From a virus, in the IMG/VR virus record IMGVR_UViG_3300031578_000171, positions 1 through 35,894 of that record: a stretch of 35,894 nt of DNA; one strand, 5' to 3'. Both the position numbers and the translations under genes were made by a program. The notes beneath the pieces were generated by a model. That model was not told the origin of the DNA. It searched no databases and was given only the letters and a program-made list of their open reading frames with translations. This document shows positions 7,432 to 14,636 of the stretch, one piece after another; within the stretch, counting starts at the first letter, position 1; each line of letters opens with the position of its first letter.

Positions 7432-8076
7432 ATGGCTAAGAAGAAGAGTTCGAAGAAGTCGAAAACCGCCACCAAGAAAAAAACATCGAAGAAGACTGGC
7501 GGCGGTAAAGTGAGTCCGGCTCTCAAGGCCCTACAGGCATTGTGGAAGAATGCTGAACCGCATGTCGGATTCAGCCCGCTTCCTGACGGCACCTACCAGG
7601 CAGAAATCAAGGACTGGAGAGAGGGTGTCACCAAGACCGACAAGGCGCAGCTGGACATGACGTTGGAAGTGCTCTCCGGAGAATTCGAAGGGCGCACTCT
7701 CCACAACTACGACATGCTGGTGACCGAAGAGAACATGAATTGGGTCCAGGGCACTCTGGAAACGCTGGAACTCAAGATCCCCGAAAGCGTCGGGAGTCTT
7801 CCCAAGACCATGAAAAAGGCCATCGGCAAGATCGTCGAGATCAGCGTCCGCAACGTCGGCGGTTTCACCAACGTCTACGTCAACGACCTCCTCGAAGAAG
7901 TTGAAGAGGAAGAGGAAGACGACGAAGAGGCAGAGGAGACCGAGGAAGAGGAAGAGGAAGAGGAAGAGGAAGAAGAAGACGAAGAAGAAGACGAAGACGA
8001 AGACGAGGAAGATGAAGACGAAGACGAGGAAGAAGAAGAAGACGACGAAGAAGACGATGAAGAGGAAGACGTATAA
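7432..8076 (+). CDS. DUF669-like probable ssDNA-binding protein with acidic tail
   Basis: A 214-residue protein in three parts. Residues 1-25 are Lys/Ser/Thr rich and basic. Residues 28-155 form a compact domain (FSPLPDGTYQAEIKDW, then LTLEVLSGEFEGRTLHNY-like strands) that resembles the DUF669 family of phage proteins, thought to bind ssDNA with an OB-like fold. Residues about 156-213 are almost only Glu and Asp. An acidic C-terminal tail is a hallmark of SSB-type proteins, where it recruits partners and competes with DNA, but this one is far longer than the usual 8-10 residues. AGGAAAG lies just upstream of ATG 7432. Its place after the Sak4-like gene supports a recombination or replication SSB role. 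Family assignment is by pattern. Confidence 0.8.
   Translation: MAKKKSSKKSKTATKKKTSKKTGGGKVSPALKALQALWKNAEPHVGFSPLPDGTYQAEIKDWREGVTKTDKAQLDMTLEVLSGEFEGRTLHNYDMLVTEENMNWVQGTLETLELKIPESVGSLPKTMKKAIGKIVEISVRNVGGFTNVYVNDLLEEVEEEEEDDEEAEETEEEEEEEEEEEEDEEEDEDEDEEDEDEDEEEEEDDEEDDEEEDV
7895..8073 (+). repeat. Purine-only GAA/GAG/GAC low-complexity tract
   Basis: About 180 bases of almost pure purine sequence on the plus strand, made of GAA, GAG and GAC codons. It encodes the Asp/Glu tail of the DUF669-like protein. Such tracts are prone to replication slippage and can form triplex DNA, so tail length is likely to vary between relatives. Confidence 0.85.
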
Positions 8077-8085
8077 TCGGCCGTG

Positions 8086-8200
8086 ACCGATTAGCTAAGG
8101 CTGTTGCATCGCAGCCAGGGACTGGAGAAAGAGTTCACAGTAGCACGTGCCTCCAGTCCCTGGCTATTCTTTTCACCGATTAGTTAGGATTAGCTAATGG
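8086..8200 (+). promoter_or_regulatory. Repeated GATTAGCTAA motifs flanking a terminator
   Basis: The motif ACCGATTAGCTAAGG at 8086-8100 recurs as ACCGATTAGTTAGG at 8175-8188, followed at once by GATTAGCTAATGG at 8188-8200, which runs into the start codon of the AAA+ gene. Three related copies in 115 bases around a hairpin suggest binding sites for a regulator or initiator. This is inferred from repetition alone. Confidence 0.4.
8113..8174 (+). terminator. Rho-independent-type terminator
   Basis: A perfect 15-bp inverted repeat (8113-8127 with 8151-8165; arm AGCCAGGGACTGGAG) with a 23-base loop is followed by ATTCTTTTC. It sits 37 bases after the DUF669-like gene and before the AAA+ gene, so it would end or attenuate the early transcript and make the AAA+ gene separately controlled. 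The long loop is less typical than a 4-8 base one. Confidence 0.7.
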
Positions 8201-9390
8201 CTTCTCCGTTGGATATTATCAAGAATGTATTTACGCAATGGCTCGATATTAGCCAAGATGACCGGAGAGTAGTTGACTATATTCTATCACTCCTTATTGC
8301 AAACAGGTGGCCTGGTGACCCTTTGTGGGGCTACTTAGTCGGCCCTCCTGGCTCCATGAAAACGGAACTATTGCGCACTTTCCGTGGAACCCCAGATGTA
8401 TCCTTCATATCAAATCTGAGAGCCCGTGCAATACAAAGCGGGTACCGCGGAAAAGACGGCAAAGACCCCTCACTGCTGCCGACATGGGATGGGAAGACAA
8501 TCATATTCAAAGACTTCACCGCTATTTTGACAAAGCCGAAACAGATACGCGAGTCAATCATCGGCGACTTACGAGACGCTTACGACAGCTTTGCCGATTT
8601 GGGAACTGGTACCGTCGGAATGGTACATCACCAGGCACGATTCGGGGTAATAGCAGCAGTCACACCGGCAGTTGACGGCTATTGGTCATTACACCAGCAA
8701 CTCGGTGAGCGATTCCTTTCTTTTCGCTTGACAGTAAGAGACAGGATGGGTCCAGTGCAGCAATCAGTAGCAAATATCAAATTCAAAAACAGGATGCGCA
8801 AATTGATGGCGGAGGCTGCTGCCGAGTTCCTTAAAACTTGTCCTGTACCGCGTATCAATGCCATGAAGGTCCCAAAGCGCCTCCGTCAACGACTAGAGGT
8901 CTTGGCCGACCTGGTAGCTCACTGCAGATCGTCAGTGACCCGCACGGGCTACGGGCACGCGTTGATGTACGTACCATCACCGGAGCTCGGCACGCGCATC
9001 GCACAGCAGCTGGCCAAGCTCACGATGGCTTGTGCGGTCGCTGACGGACGCACAGCTGTCACGCTGAGCGACTACGGCTTGGCGGCACGCGTCGGCCGTG
9101 ACTGTCTGTCAAGTTTGACCGCCATGGTCCTCAGACGGCTCTATCGTGCCGGTGCAGACAACAGTGGAAAGCCGAATGCTATGTCCACTGGGGAACTTGT
9201 AAAGCAGTTCTCGCATACCACGCTTCACCACCAGTGTGAAGATCTGCAGTTTTTAGGGGTAGTCGATAAAGTCAAGTCAACGAAGAGAGAAAGTTTTAGC
9301 GGGACTTGGCGTTTGAAGCAGTCTGTCTTCGAAGCAATGAAGTTAACAGAAATTTGGGTACCGATACAAAGAAAACGAGCAGCCAAATAA
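8197..9390 (+). CDS. AAA+ ATPase, probable replicative helicase or loader
   Basis: A 397-residue AAA+ protein. Walker A is GPPGSMKTE (49-57), a Walker B-like strand is TIIFKDFT (101-108), a sensor region lies at GVIAAVTPAVD (150-160), and LGERFLSFR (169-177) looks like the arginine-finger segment. The C-terminal 90 residues include MSTGELVKQFSHTTLHHQ and read like a winged helix. This combination suits an MCM- or DnaA-like phage helicase or helicase loader. No primase motif or separate primase was found, so a priming activity, if phage-coded, is unidentified. ATG 8197 follows AGGA at 8186-8189. It is the last plus-strand gene and is separated from the rest by a terminator. The exact role is inferred. 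Confidence 0.78.
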   Translation: MASPLDIIKNVFTQWLDISQDDRRVVDYILSLLIANRWPGDPLWGYLVGPPGSMKTELLRTFRGTPDVSFISNLRARAIQSGYRGKDGKDPSLLPTWDGKTIIFKDFTAILTKPKQIRESIIGDLRDAYDSFADLGTGTVGMVHHQARFGVIAAVTPAVDGYWSLHQQLGERFLSFRLTVRDRMGPVQQSVANIKFKNRMRKLMAEAAAEFLKTCPVPRINAMKVPKRLRQRLEVLADLVAHCRSSVTRTGYGHALMYVPSPELGTRIAQQLAKLTMACAVADGRTAVTLSDYGLAARVGRDCLSSLTAMVLRRLYRAGADNSGKPNAMSTGELVKQFSHTTLHHQCEDLQFLGVVDKVKSTKRESFSGTWRLKQSVFEAMKLTEIWVPIQRKRAAK

Positions 9391-9436
9391 CCTCAGCGGG
9401 CAACGCTCCAGTTGGAAAGAGGCTACTGGCTGCTCG
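9376..9436. terminator. Bidirectional terminator between convergent operons
   Basis: A perfect 10-bp inverted repeat, CGAGCAGCCA at 9376-9385 and TGGCTGCTCG at 9427-9436, spans the junction of the convergent plus and minus blocks. Read on the minus strand the second arm is followed by TTTTCTTTG, a good U-tract; on the plus strand it is followed by TAATACTATTT. The plus-side arm lies inside the last codons of the AAA+ gene. The 41-base loop is long. Confidence 0.55.
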
Positions 9437-9441
9437 TAATA

Positions 9442-10101
9442 CTATTTAGGACTCTTCTTCTTGTTTAACTTCTCCACGATCGGATCGACTTCTGCCTGCA
9501 ACCGTCGTTTCGATGTCTTGGAACCGTTTGTTCCAACGGCAGTTTCCTCAATTGACTCAAGAACCTTTTCCTTGAACTCTTCTGGCAGTTCTTGTATGCC
9601 GGTGACAACCGTGCGGAAAGCGAAGCTCTTGCGCCACATTTTCCATGCGGCATAAACAATGATGGCAAGTATAGCTACTCCAAACATAATAAGAGCCCAT
9701 GGGCCACTAAGTAAGACACGGCCCACAACAATGATGCCGATGCCGCTTGCTGCCACGTAAAGTCCAAGGCTCAACGACTTAGTCCACCATCCCAAGAAGG
9801 CCCCTACAACAAGCAGCAACCCGCCGCCAATGTAGAATAGCAACTGTCCCCGTGAACCGGCAGAATTGGAAGTAGGACCCGCTGCCGGGCGAGCCTGCCA
9901 TTCGTTCGCGCCAGTCTGTGCCATCTGCGTTGTTGCCGTTACTGGAGCATGCACTGGTGCTGGTGGCGGCGCCCAGCACGGGCTATTTGCAATGGTGGTT
10001 TTGGTAGCTCGTACGCCGTCACGTTCGGCAGTATCCGAGAGCCAGTAGAAGGTGCAGCCTGGAAAAACCATAAGCAAGATTATCGCTGCAAACAGTTTCA
10101 T
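9442..10101 (-). CDS. Membrane lipoprotein with three more TM segments
   Basis: A 219-residue protein. Residues 1-16 form a short signal ending in VFPGC, a plausible lipobox with C16 as the lipidated residue. A Pro/Ala/Thr-rich linker (35-80) follows. Then come three hydrophobic segments at about 86-106, 110-130 and 133-155, and a charged, Lys/Glu-rich tail (157-219) likely to be cytoplasmic. The gene is last on the minus strand, just before the terminator, and overlaps the upstream gene by ATGA with a strong GAAAGGAG site. No known holin or spanin motif is visible, but its place and topology make it a candidate for lysis or for altering the host envelope. Unrecognised family. Confidence 0.75.
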   Translation of the reverse strand: MKLFAAIILLMVFPGCTFYWLSDTAERDGVRATKTTIANSPCWAPPPAPVHAPVTATTQMAQTGANEWQARPAAGPTSNSAGSRGQLLFYIGGGLLLVVGAFLGWWTKSLSLGLYVAASGIGIIVVGRVLLSGPWALIMFGVAILAIIVYAAWKMWRKSFAFRTVVTGIQELPEEFKEKVLESIEETAVGTNGSKTSKRRLQAEVDPIVEKLNKKKSPK

Positions 10102-10589
10102 AGCTGTCTCCTTTCGATTACCGTTGTCTGTATTATGTGGTCATCCCAACCATCAGCAGTCACTTTCCCGTTTACCTTGTACAAAAGTGGTACATACGGG
10201 TTATTTGGGCGTAGGGACCCACGGAGAACACTTACTTCTACTCCAAAACAAGTCGGAAGATGTGTGCTGAGTAACGATACCAATGCTAAGCGACACTGGG
10301 TAAGTATCGGTGCTCCGCGAACAAGTCCGAGCCAGTTTCCCCATATCAATCCAGCAGCCTGGAACAGTACTCCGGCTGGGGAGTCGCCACCGAAACGTTG
10401 GAGCCCGTTGGCCCAAAAGAAGTCCCCTTCAGGCACGTCGCATTTGTGCAGTATTTTATTACAAATCAAGTACTCTCTGTTCCCGTACTCAAGTTTGTTG
10501 ACAACGGTGGCGTTCTCATTACTTGCAGTGAATCTGGCTCCATTGCTAGCGGCAACTGTCATAGCCTTCATGTTGCGCAGCTTAGACAT
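10098..10589 (-). CDS. Hypothetical late protein
   Basis: A 163-residue protein; I start it at ATG 10589, preceded by AAGAAGAGAAG, not at the upstream Met at 10640. It begins 10 bases after the dockerin-type gene stops and its last codons overlap the lipoprotein start by ATGA, so the three genes look like one unit. The N-terminal 30 residues are Ala/Asn/Thr rich (AMTVAASNGARFTASNENAT). The middle contains Gly/Trp-rich turns (FQAAGLIWGNWLGLVRG) and several Cys. The end reads as beta strands. No signal peptide or convincing membrane span is seen. I do not recognise it. Confidence 0.65.
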   Translation of the reverse strand: MSKLRNMKAMTVAASNGARFTASNENATVVNKLEYGNREYLICNKILHKCDVPEGDFFWANGLQRFGGDSPAGVLFQAAGLIWGNWLGLVRGAPILTQCRLALVSLLSTHLPTCFGVEVSVLRGSLRPNNPYVPLLYKVNGKVTADGWDDHIIQTTVIERRQL

Positions 10590-10599
10590 CTTCTCTTCT

Positions 10600-11694
10600 T
10601 TATAATGCTCTCTTACTGCAAGACCAGAGAAATAGTCCAATTACCAATAATGCACCCGTGGACATTTCGGGAACATCGGCGGCACTACCAACATCGTAAC
10701 CCCAGTTTGCAGCGAGAACCGATAAATCGTCAAGGTCCACGTCGTCGTCAAGATCCATGTCTCCGTCAGTCCACTTCATTCCTACCAGTGGCGGAGTCTT
10801 CCAGTTTGCAGCCAGAGTTGACAGGTCATCCAGATCGACATCGTTATCCAAGTCAACGTCGCCATTGTGCAGACCGAAGTCCGGCACCAATAGCAACTGT
10901 CCTATGAGTGCATCTTCGTGCATAAACAGCGTACAGGCAAATGAGTCGCCGCCGGTAAATACGCCAGTTAGACTACCTGACCATAAGTCGGTGCAGTTAT
11001 ACTCACCGTAAGCCGCCGGCATGCCGTCGATCTCGAAATCATTTCCAGTCAAAATGACTGTGCCGCCCCAAAAAAGGGATATAGCTCCCGAAGACAGGAA
11101 TGTCCCACCAATCATGGTCAATATGCCGAAATCGTGTGCTTGCAACTCATTCGTTATAGCATCGCCAGAGATCAGTACCCGCGAAAGACCGACTGACCGA
11201 ACAAGGTATATCGTCCCTGACGTGAAACTCGCATATCCGGTATCCTGCGCTGTCAAAATACTGGCATTCCCACCAGTTGCGAAAAAGGCACTACTACCCC
11301 CGGCAGACAATGACCCCGAATGCCCGCCTATAAAGTTTATTGTGCTGTTACTCTTGGCGTTGATGCAACCACTATTTTCGTCACCAGAAAAGTTAAGTGT
11401 TGCGTGATCGTCCACGTTTAAGGTCGCGACAGTACCGTCATCCATGTTGACGACACTTGTGTCGTGAATCCACAGATAGCATGAACCTAAACTCGCTCCC
11501 GTTGTAACATTGACAGTTGTTAGGCCAGCTGTCTCATGGTCGTAGATCTCCACAGGTTCGTTAATCTGGTAATCGATGGTGTGCGTCCCGCCATCGTTGA
11601 AGTACACAACAGCTTGGCAGGGCATGGCAGCGCACAACAACAAAATGACACTGGCCATTAGCTTCAGTCGGTAATCAGAAATTATACTGGCCAT
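10600..11694 (-). CDS. Secreted protein with dockerin repeats and PEP-CTERM-like tail
   Basis: A 364-residue exported protein. Start ATG 11694 has AGGAG seven bases upstream. Residues 1-28 are a signal peptide (hydrophobic MASVILLLCAAM, cleavage probably after CQA). Residues 30-270 are a Gly/Ser/Thr/Asn-rich beta-repeat region suggesting a right-handed beta-helix. Residues 278-298 and 311-332 are two dockerin-like Ca2+-binding repeats (GDVDLDNDVDLDDLSTLAANW and a close copy), in the form common in planctomycete secreted proteins. Residues 341-364 are a PEP-CTERM-like tail: VPE, a hydrophobic segment, then basic SKRAL. Such tails direct exosortase-dependent sorting to the envelope. In a phage this is probably a moron changing the host surface, or a host-acquired gene. 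It is strong evidence about the host, weak about its task. Confidence 0.85.
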   Translation of the reverse strand: MASIISDYRLKLMASVILLLCAAMPCQAVVYFNDGGTHTIDYQINEPVEIYDHETAGLTTVNVTTGASLGSCYLWIHDTSVVNMDDGTVATLNVDDHATLNFSGDENSGCINAKSNSTINFIGGHSGSLSAGGSSAFFATGGNASILTAQDTGYASFTSGTIYLVRSVGLSRVLISGDAITNELQAHDFGILTMIGGTFLSSGAISLFWGGTVILTGNDFEIDGMPAAYGEYNCTDLWSGSLTGVFTGGDSFACTLFMHEDALIGQLLLVPDFGLHNGDVDLDNDVDLDDLSTLAANWKTPPLVGMKWTDGDMDLDDDVDLDDLSVLAANWGYDVGSAADVPEMSTGALLVIGLFLWSCSKRAL

Positions 11695-11811
11695 CTTGAG
11701 GCTCCTATTTTTCTTTCCATGTCTTGTGTAACCAAACATACACCAAACGGTTTTTGTAAGTATGCCTTAAATTGGCACATGTCCTCACCGAGATTGTTAG
11801 ACCCATGTCTA

Positions 11812-12873
11812 TCATACGTAGGTAAACCCGTCAACCACATTCCAACGGACGTAGGAACGCTCGTATGAAGTCGCCATAGACAGGAAGCCACTCGATACCG
11901 CCTCGCCGACGCCCAGGGCCAGGGCCGAAAATGTTGGGGCCGTGGCGACATCTCCAACAGCATTGCTCGTGATCGTCGCACCGCTGCTGGCTGCGGTAGC
12001 CTGCGATTGGTAGTGGCTGTAGCTATCCTCTATCACATCGCAACCCTGCACGGCGTATTCTAGAGTAGCCCCCCCATAAATCCCAGGTGTCTTCTGCGTC
12101 ATCACATACCACTCAACGGTGCGGGCCACGGTATCATCCACCTCGACCTGCTGCGTCTTGCGCGCCCTATTGCACATCGAATGCCAAATGTTCGATGCTT
12201 CGCATTGCGTCGTCGCCGTGGCATTAAAAGCCACCGCCGCCGATTCGTGCCATGTGTCCGCGTCCCAGGCAGCAGCAGCGGCCGCCTCGGCGGCGGCGCG
12301 GTTGGGCTCGGAAACGCCCTGCCCCTGTCGATACGCCGGATCCACTATCGATATTGCGTCGCCGTCCAGGAGTTGCCATATCAGCATGTTCAGGGCCGTC
12401 TGGATATCGTACATGATCCAGGGGCCGATGATGTCACCCGCCACGGCATAGCCACCTGGCGAGATATAAGCCGGATCCGCCCAGTCCGTCCAATCGGTGG
12501 GGATAGTCGTAACTCGGCGGAACCCAGTATACTCGCCTCCACCACTCACGGCCTTTATCAGGTTGGCGGTCGTCCAAACGGGGATGGTTGTCTCACCGTC
12601 ATAGTAATCGGCGGCGCGGGGCGTCCCGTCGAGATCGTGGGACTGCACCCAATAATGTAAGGTATCAAAGATCCACTTTTGCAGGTCGGCCCATCCCATC
12701 CGACCTGCGGCGTGTGTTAGTGTCTGTGCGATGTCCCCGGCAACCGGCACCGACTTCGCAGCCTCCCCAAGGACCGTCAAGCGCTCGTTCCAGGCTCCGA
12801 CAAACTCAGTGGCATTGAGGACTCTATTGAAAGGCGTCGTGCCCCAGCCAAGACCTGTTGTTGTCCAACTCAT
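11812..12873 (-). CDS. Hypothetical tail-region protein, Ala/Trp rich
   Basis: A 353-residue protein at the distal end of the tail module. It is rich in Ala, Trp and Thr, with an Ala run (NRAAAEAAAAAAWDAD) near residues 192-207 and no signal peptide. The coding sequence is visibly more GC-rich than adjacent late genes, with codons such as GCC and GCG dominating, which hints at separate ancestry. It overlaps the upstream gene by ATGA. I see no catalytic motif. Its place downstream of the tape measure suggests a tail-tip, fibre or appendage protein, possibly receptor-binding. Confidence 0.7.
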   Translation of the reverse strand: MSWTTTGLGWGTTPFNRVLNATEFVGAWNERLTVLGEAAKSVPVAGDIAQTLTHAAGRMGWADLQKWIFDTLHYWVQSHDLDGTPRAADYYDGETTIPVWTTANLIKAVSGGGEYTGFRRVTTIPTDWTDWADPAYISPGGYAVAGDIIGPWIMYDIQTALNMLIWQLLDGDAISIVDPAYRQGQGVSEPNRAAAEAAAAAAWDADTWHESAAVAFNATATTQCEASNIWHSMCNRARKTQQVEVDDTVARTVEWYVMTQKTPGIYGGATLEYAVQGCDVIEDSYSHYQSQATAASSGATITSNAVGDVATAPTFSALALGVGEAVSSGFLSMATSYERSYVRWNVVDGFTYV

Positions 12874-13874
12874 GGGCCAACGAACCTCACATAGTCCCAG
12901 ACCGCCACGCCGCCGATGATGGTCAGGACTTGATAGTTTGTAACTGAACTTTCGGTGATGGTATGTTTATAGACGCCACCACCAACATCAGTGCCGATGA
13001 CGACTGTGTTCGCAGCAGGTGTCTTGGCTAGTGTGTCAGTGTGAACACCAGCGTTTAGGAGTGTGTGTGTTTTGACGCCACCGAAAGACAGCCGCACAAC
13101 AGCCCATTTTAGGCCAGTACCACCCTGGATCAACAGGATCTGAGCAGCTCCTGTGACCCCACTTGTGAGATAATCACGCTCATTGTTAGTGACGTCAGCA
13201 AAGTCGTGGTCAGTACTCGTTACATTGATCTTTACCGGGCAGACACCGGCAGCGTAGCCGGAACCCTTTGCTCCACTTAGAATGTCCTGTGCTGCTATCA
13301 CAAATAATCCGGTGTGAGCGGCCGTTGTCGGAGTTATTCCGGAAATTGCTACACGGCGTTTGAATTCTGGAAGATCAGCTGTGGGGTCAACTATGGCGGC
13401 ATCAATACCGAGGATTTGACAAGCAGTAATGTTGACACCGCTAGCATTTTCGATAAGAATAGTATGGGAAAGTTCAGTCGGTCCTACTATTACCCCTGCA
13501 ACATTGTAGTCGTCTTCAGGATGCGGGATGTAACGGAAAATGGTATCGGTACTCGCCTCCGATATTAGTCCGCTGATTACGTCGTCTCCAGTACTCCCAG
13601 TATACACCACTATATTGAACAGGTCTGCATTGGCACTGTAATATGCTCCATTCCTGTCGCACTCTCTCAGTGTCAGCGTGTTCCCACCAGTGTACGCCGC
13701 TTTCGGTCTACCGAACCGCACGTCAGGATCCTGTGGGGTATGGTAGGTACCCATTGGACCAGACTCAACACCCTTTCCTGTCGGTCTGCCGTGGAAAATC
13801 GTATCAAGCAAATCGTTGTAGTCAGTTGCCCTTATTCTACTCTTACCGGCGATTTTTCTAGTTAGCTTAGCCAT
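12870..13874 (-). CDS. Probable tail-tip or fibre protein
   Basis: A 334-residue protein starting with a basic segment (MAKLTRKIAGKSRIRATDYNDLL) that resembles the virion-attachment N terminus of phage appendage proteins. The rest is Gly/Thr/Val/Ala rich with short hydrophobic strands, as in beta-structured fibres (for example NIVVYTGSTGDDVISGL and YQVLTIIGGVAVWDYV). No enzyme motif is visible. It follows the tape measure and one other tail gene by tight spacing (one base after the previous stop) and overlaps the next gene. The structural role is inferred from position and composition. Confidence 0.7.
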   Translation of the reverse strand: MAKLTRKIAGKSRIRATDYNDLLDTIFHGRPTGKGVESGPMGTYHTPQDPDVRFGRPKAAYTGGNTLTLRECDRNGAYYSANADLFNIVVYTGSTGDDVISGLISEASTDTIFRYIPHPEDDYNVAGVIVGPTELSHTILIENASGVNITACQILGIDAAIVDPTADLPEFKRRVAISGITPTTAAHTGLFVIAAQDILSGAKGSGYAAGVCPVKINVTSTDHDFADVTNNERDYLTSGVTGAAQILLIQGGTGLKWAVVRLSFGGVKTHTLLNAGVHTDTLAKTPAANTVVIGTDVGGGVYKHTITESSVTNYQVLTIIGGVAVWDYVRFVGP

Positions 13875-13875
13875 A

Positions 13876-14634
13876 TCAGAAATAATCTCCGAAAGATCTT
13901 TCGAAATCTATCGCCTCGTAAAGCTCATAATCTTCTCCGGTTTCCCCATCAAACAGTTGGTTTTCGTTCCATGTTATAAACTCCGGTTTTCTGGTTTCTC
14001 CGAATTCAATGCGACCGGCTCTAATCCCGAAATTCAGAACCACATCAGAGTACCCTTTGGAATTTGTGTGAATTTGTGGGCCTTCAAACAGCCAAGTGTT
14101 CGGTGGGAAGGTATACCAGTAGTCGTCGTTGACACAGCAGGAAAAACGGAGAAGGTCGAAGATTTGCGCGCGGCTGAGTAAACCGACTACCAAATTCCGC
14201 GAATAATGTACAGTGATGCCAAGCACATCCAATTCTGGCGGAATCTTCTTTTCGTTGAAGTCTTGACGTGCCTTGATAGAACCGATAGAAGTTTCCAGCG
14301 AGTCGCTTTGGTATCCGAGAGCTTCTGGATCCGGTATCTCGATGTCTTCGCTTGTTAATCCACTTCCTGGTCCATAATTGACCTCGATCTTAGCATGCTT
14401 TACTCCCTCCACAACGTTGAATGGCCGTATAGTTATACCCCTGACTAAACTGTACGGGTCGTCCGGATGCTCTGCCCACAATTTAATGGGACCCGGCGGA
14501 GTAGACCCAGGGGTTAGAGCAGCTAAAGCAACCAAGGCACCGTCATACGGACCCTCCAAGTAGCGTACGATCGTTGTCCCGGAATCCGCTGAAAGGGATA
14601 TTTCTCCGCTTGTGTAGCTTTCAATATATTCCAT
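13876..14634 (-). CDS. Probable distal tail protein
   Basis: A 252-residue protein encoded two bases after the tape measure stop, where siphophages place the distal tail or baseplate hub gene. The N-terminal 75 residues are beta-rich, the middle (85-130) is acidic and helical, and residues 140-200 include a Phe/Tyr/Trp-rich stretch (DDYWYTFPPNTWLFEG). No known distal-tail motif can be confirmed by eye, so the name rests on gene order. Confidence 0.65.
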   Translation of the reverse strand: MEYIESYTSGEISLSADSGTTIVRYLEGPYDGALVALAALTPGSTPPGPIKLWAEHPDDPYSLVRGITIRPFNVVEGVKHAKIEVNYGPGSGLTSEDIEIPDPEALGYQSDSLETSIGSIKARQDFNEKKIPPELDVLGITVHYSRNLVVGLLSRAQIFDLLRFSCCVNDDYWYTFPPNTWLFEGPQIHTNSKGYSDVVLNFGIRAGRIEFGETRKPEFITWNENQLFDGETGEDYELYEAIDFERSFGDYF

Positions 14635-14636
14635 AT

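Noticed and set aside
7901-8086. Lys/Arg-rich 61-residue frame in the acidic tract
   Set aside because: It is the +1 reading of the GAA/GAG tract and has no start signal of its own.
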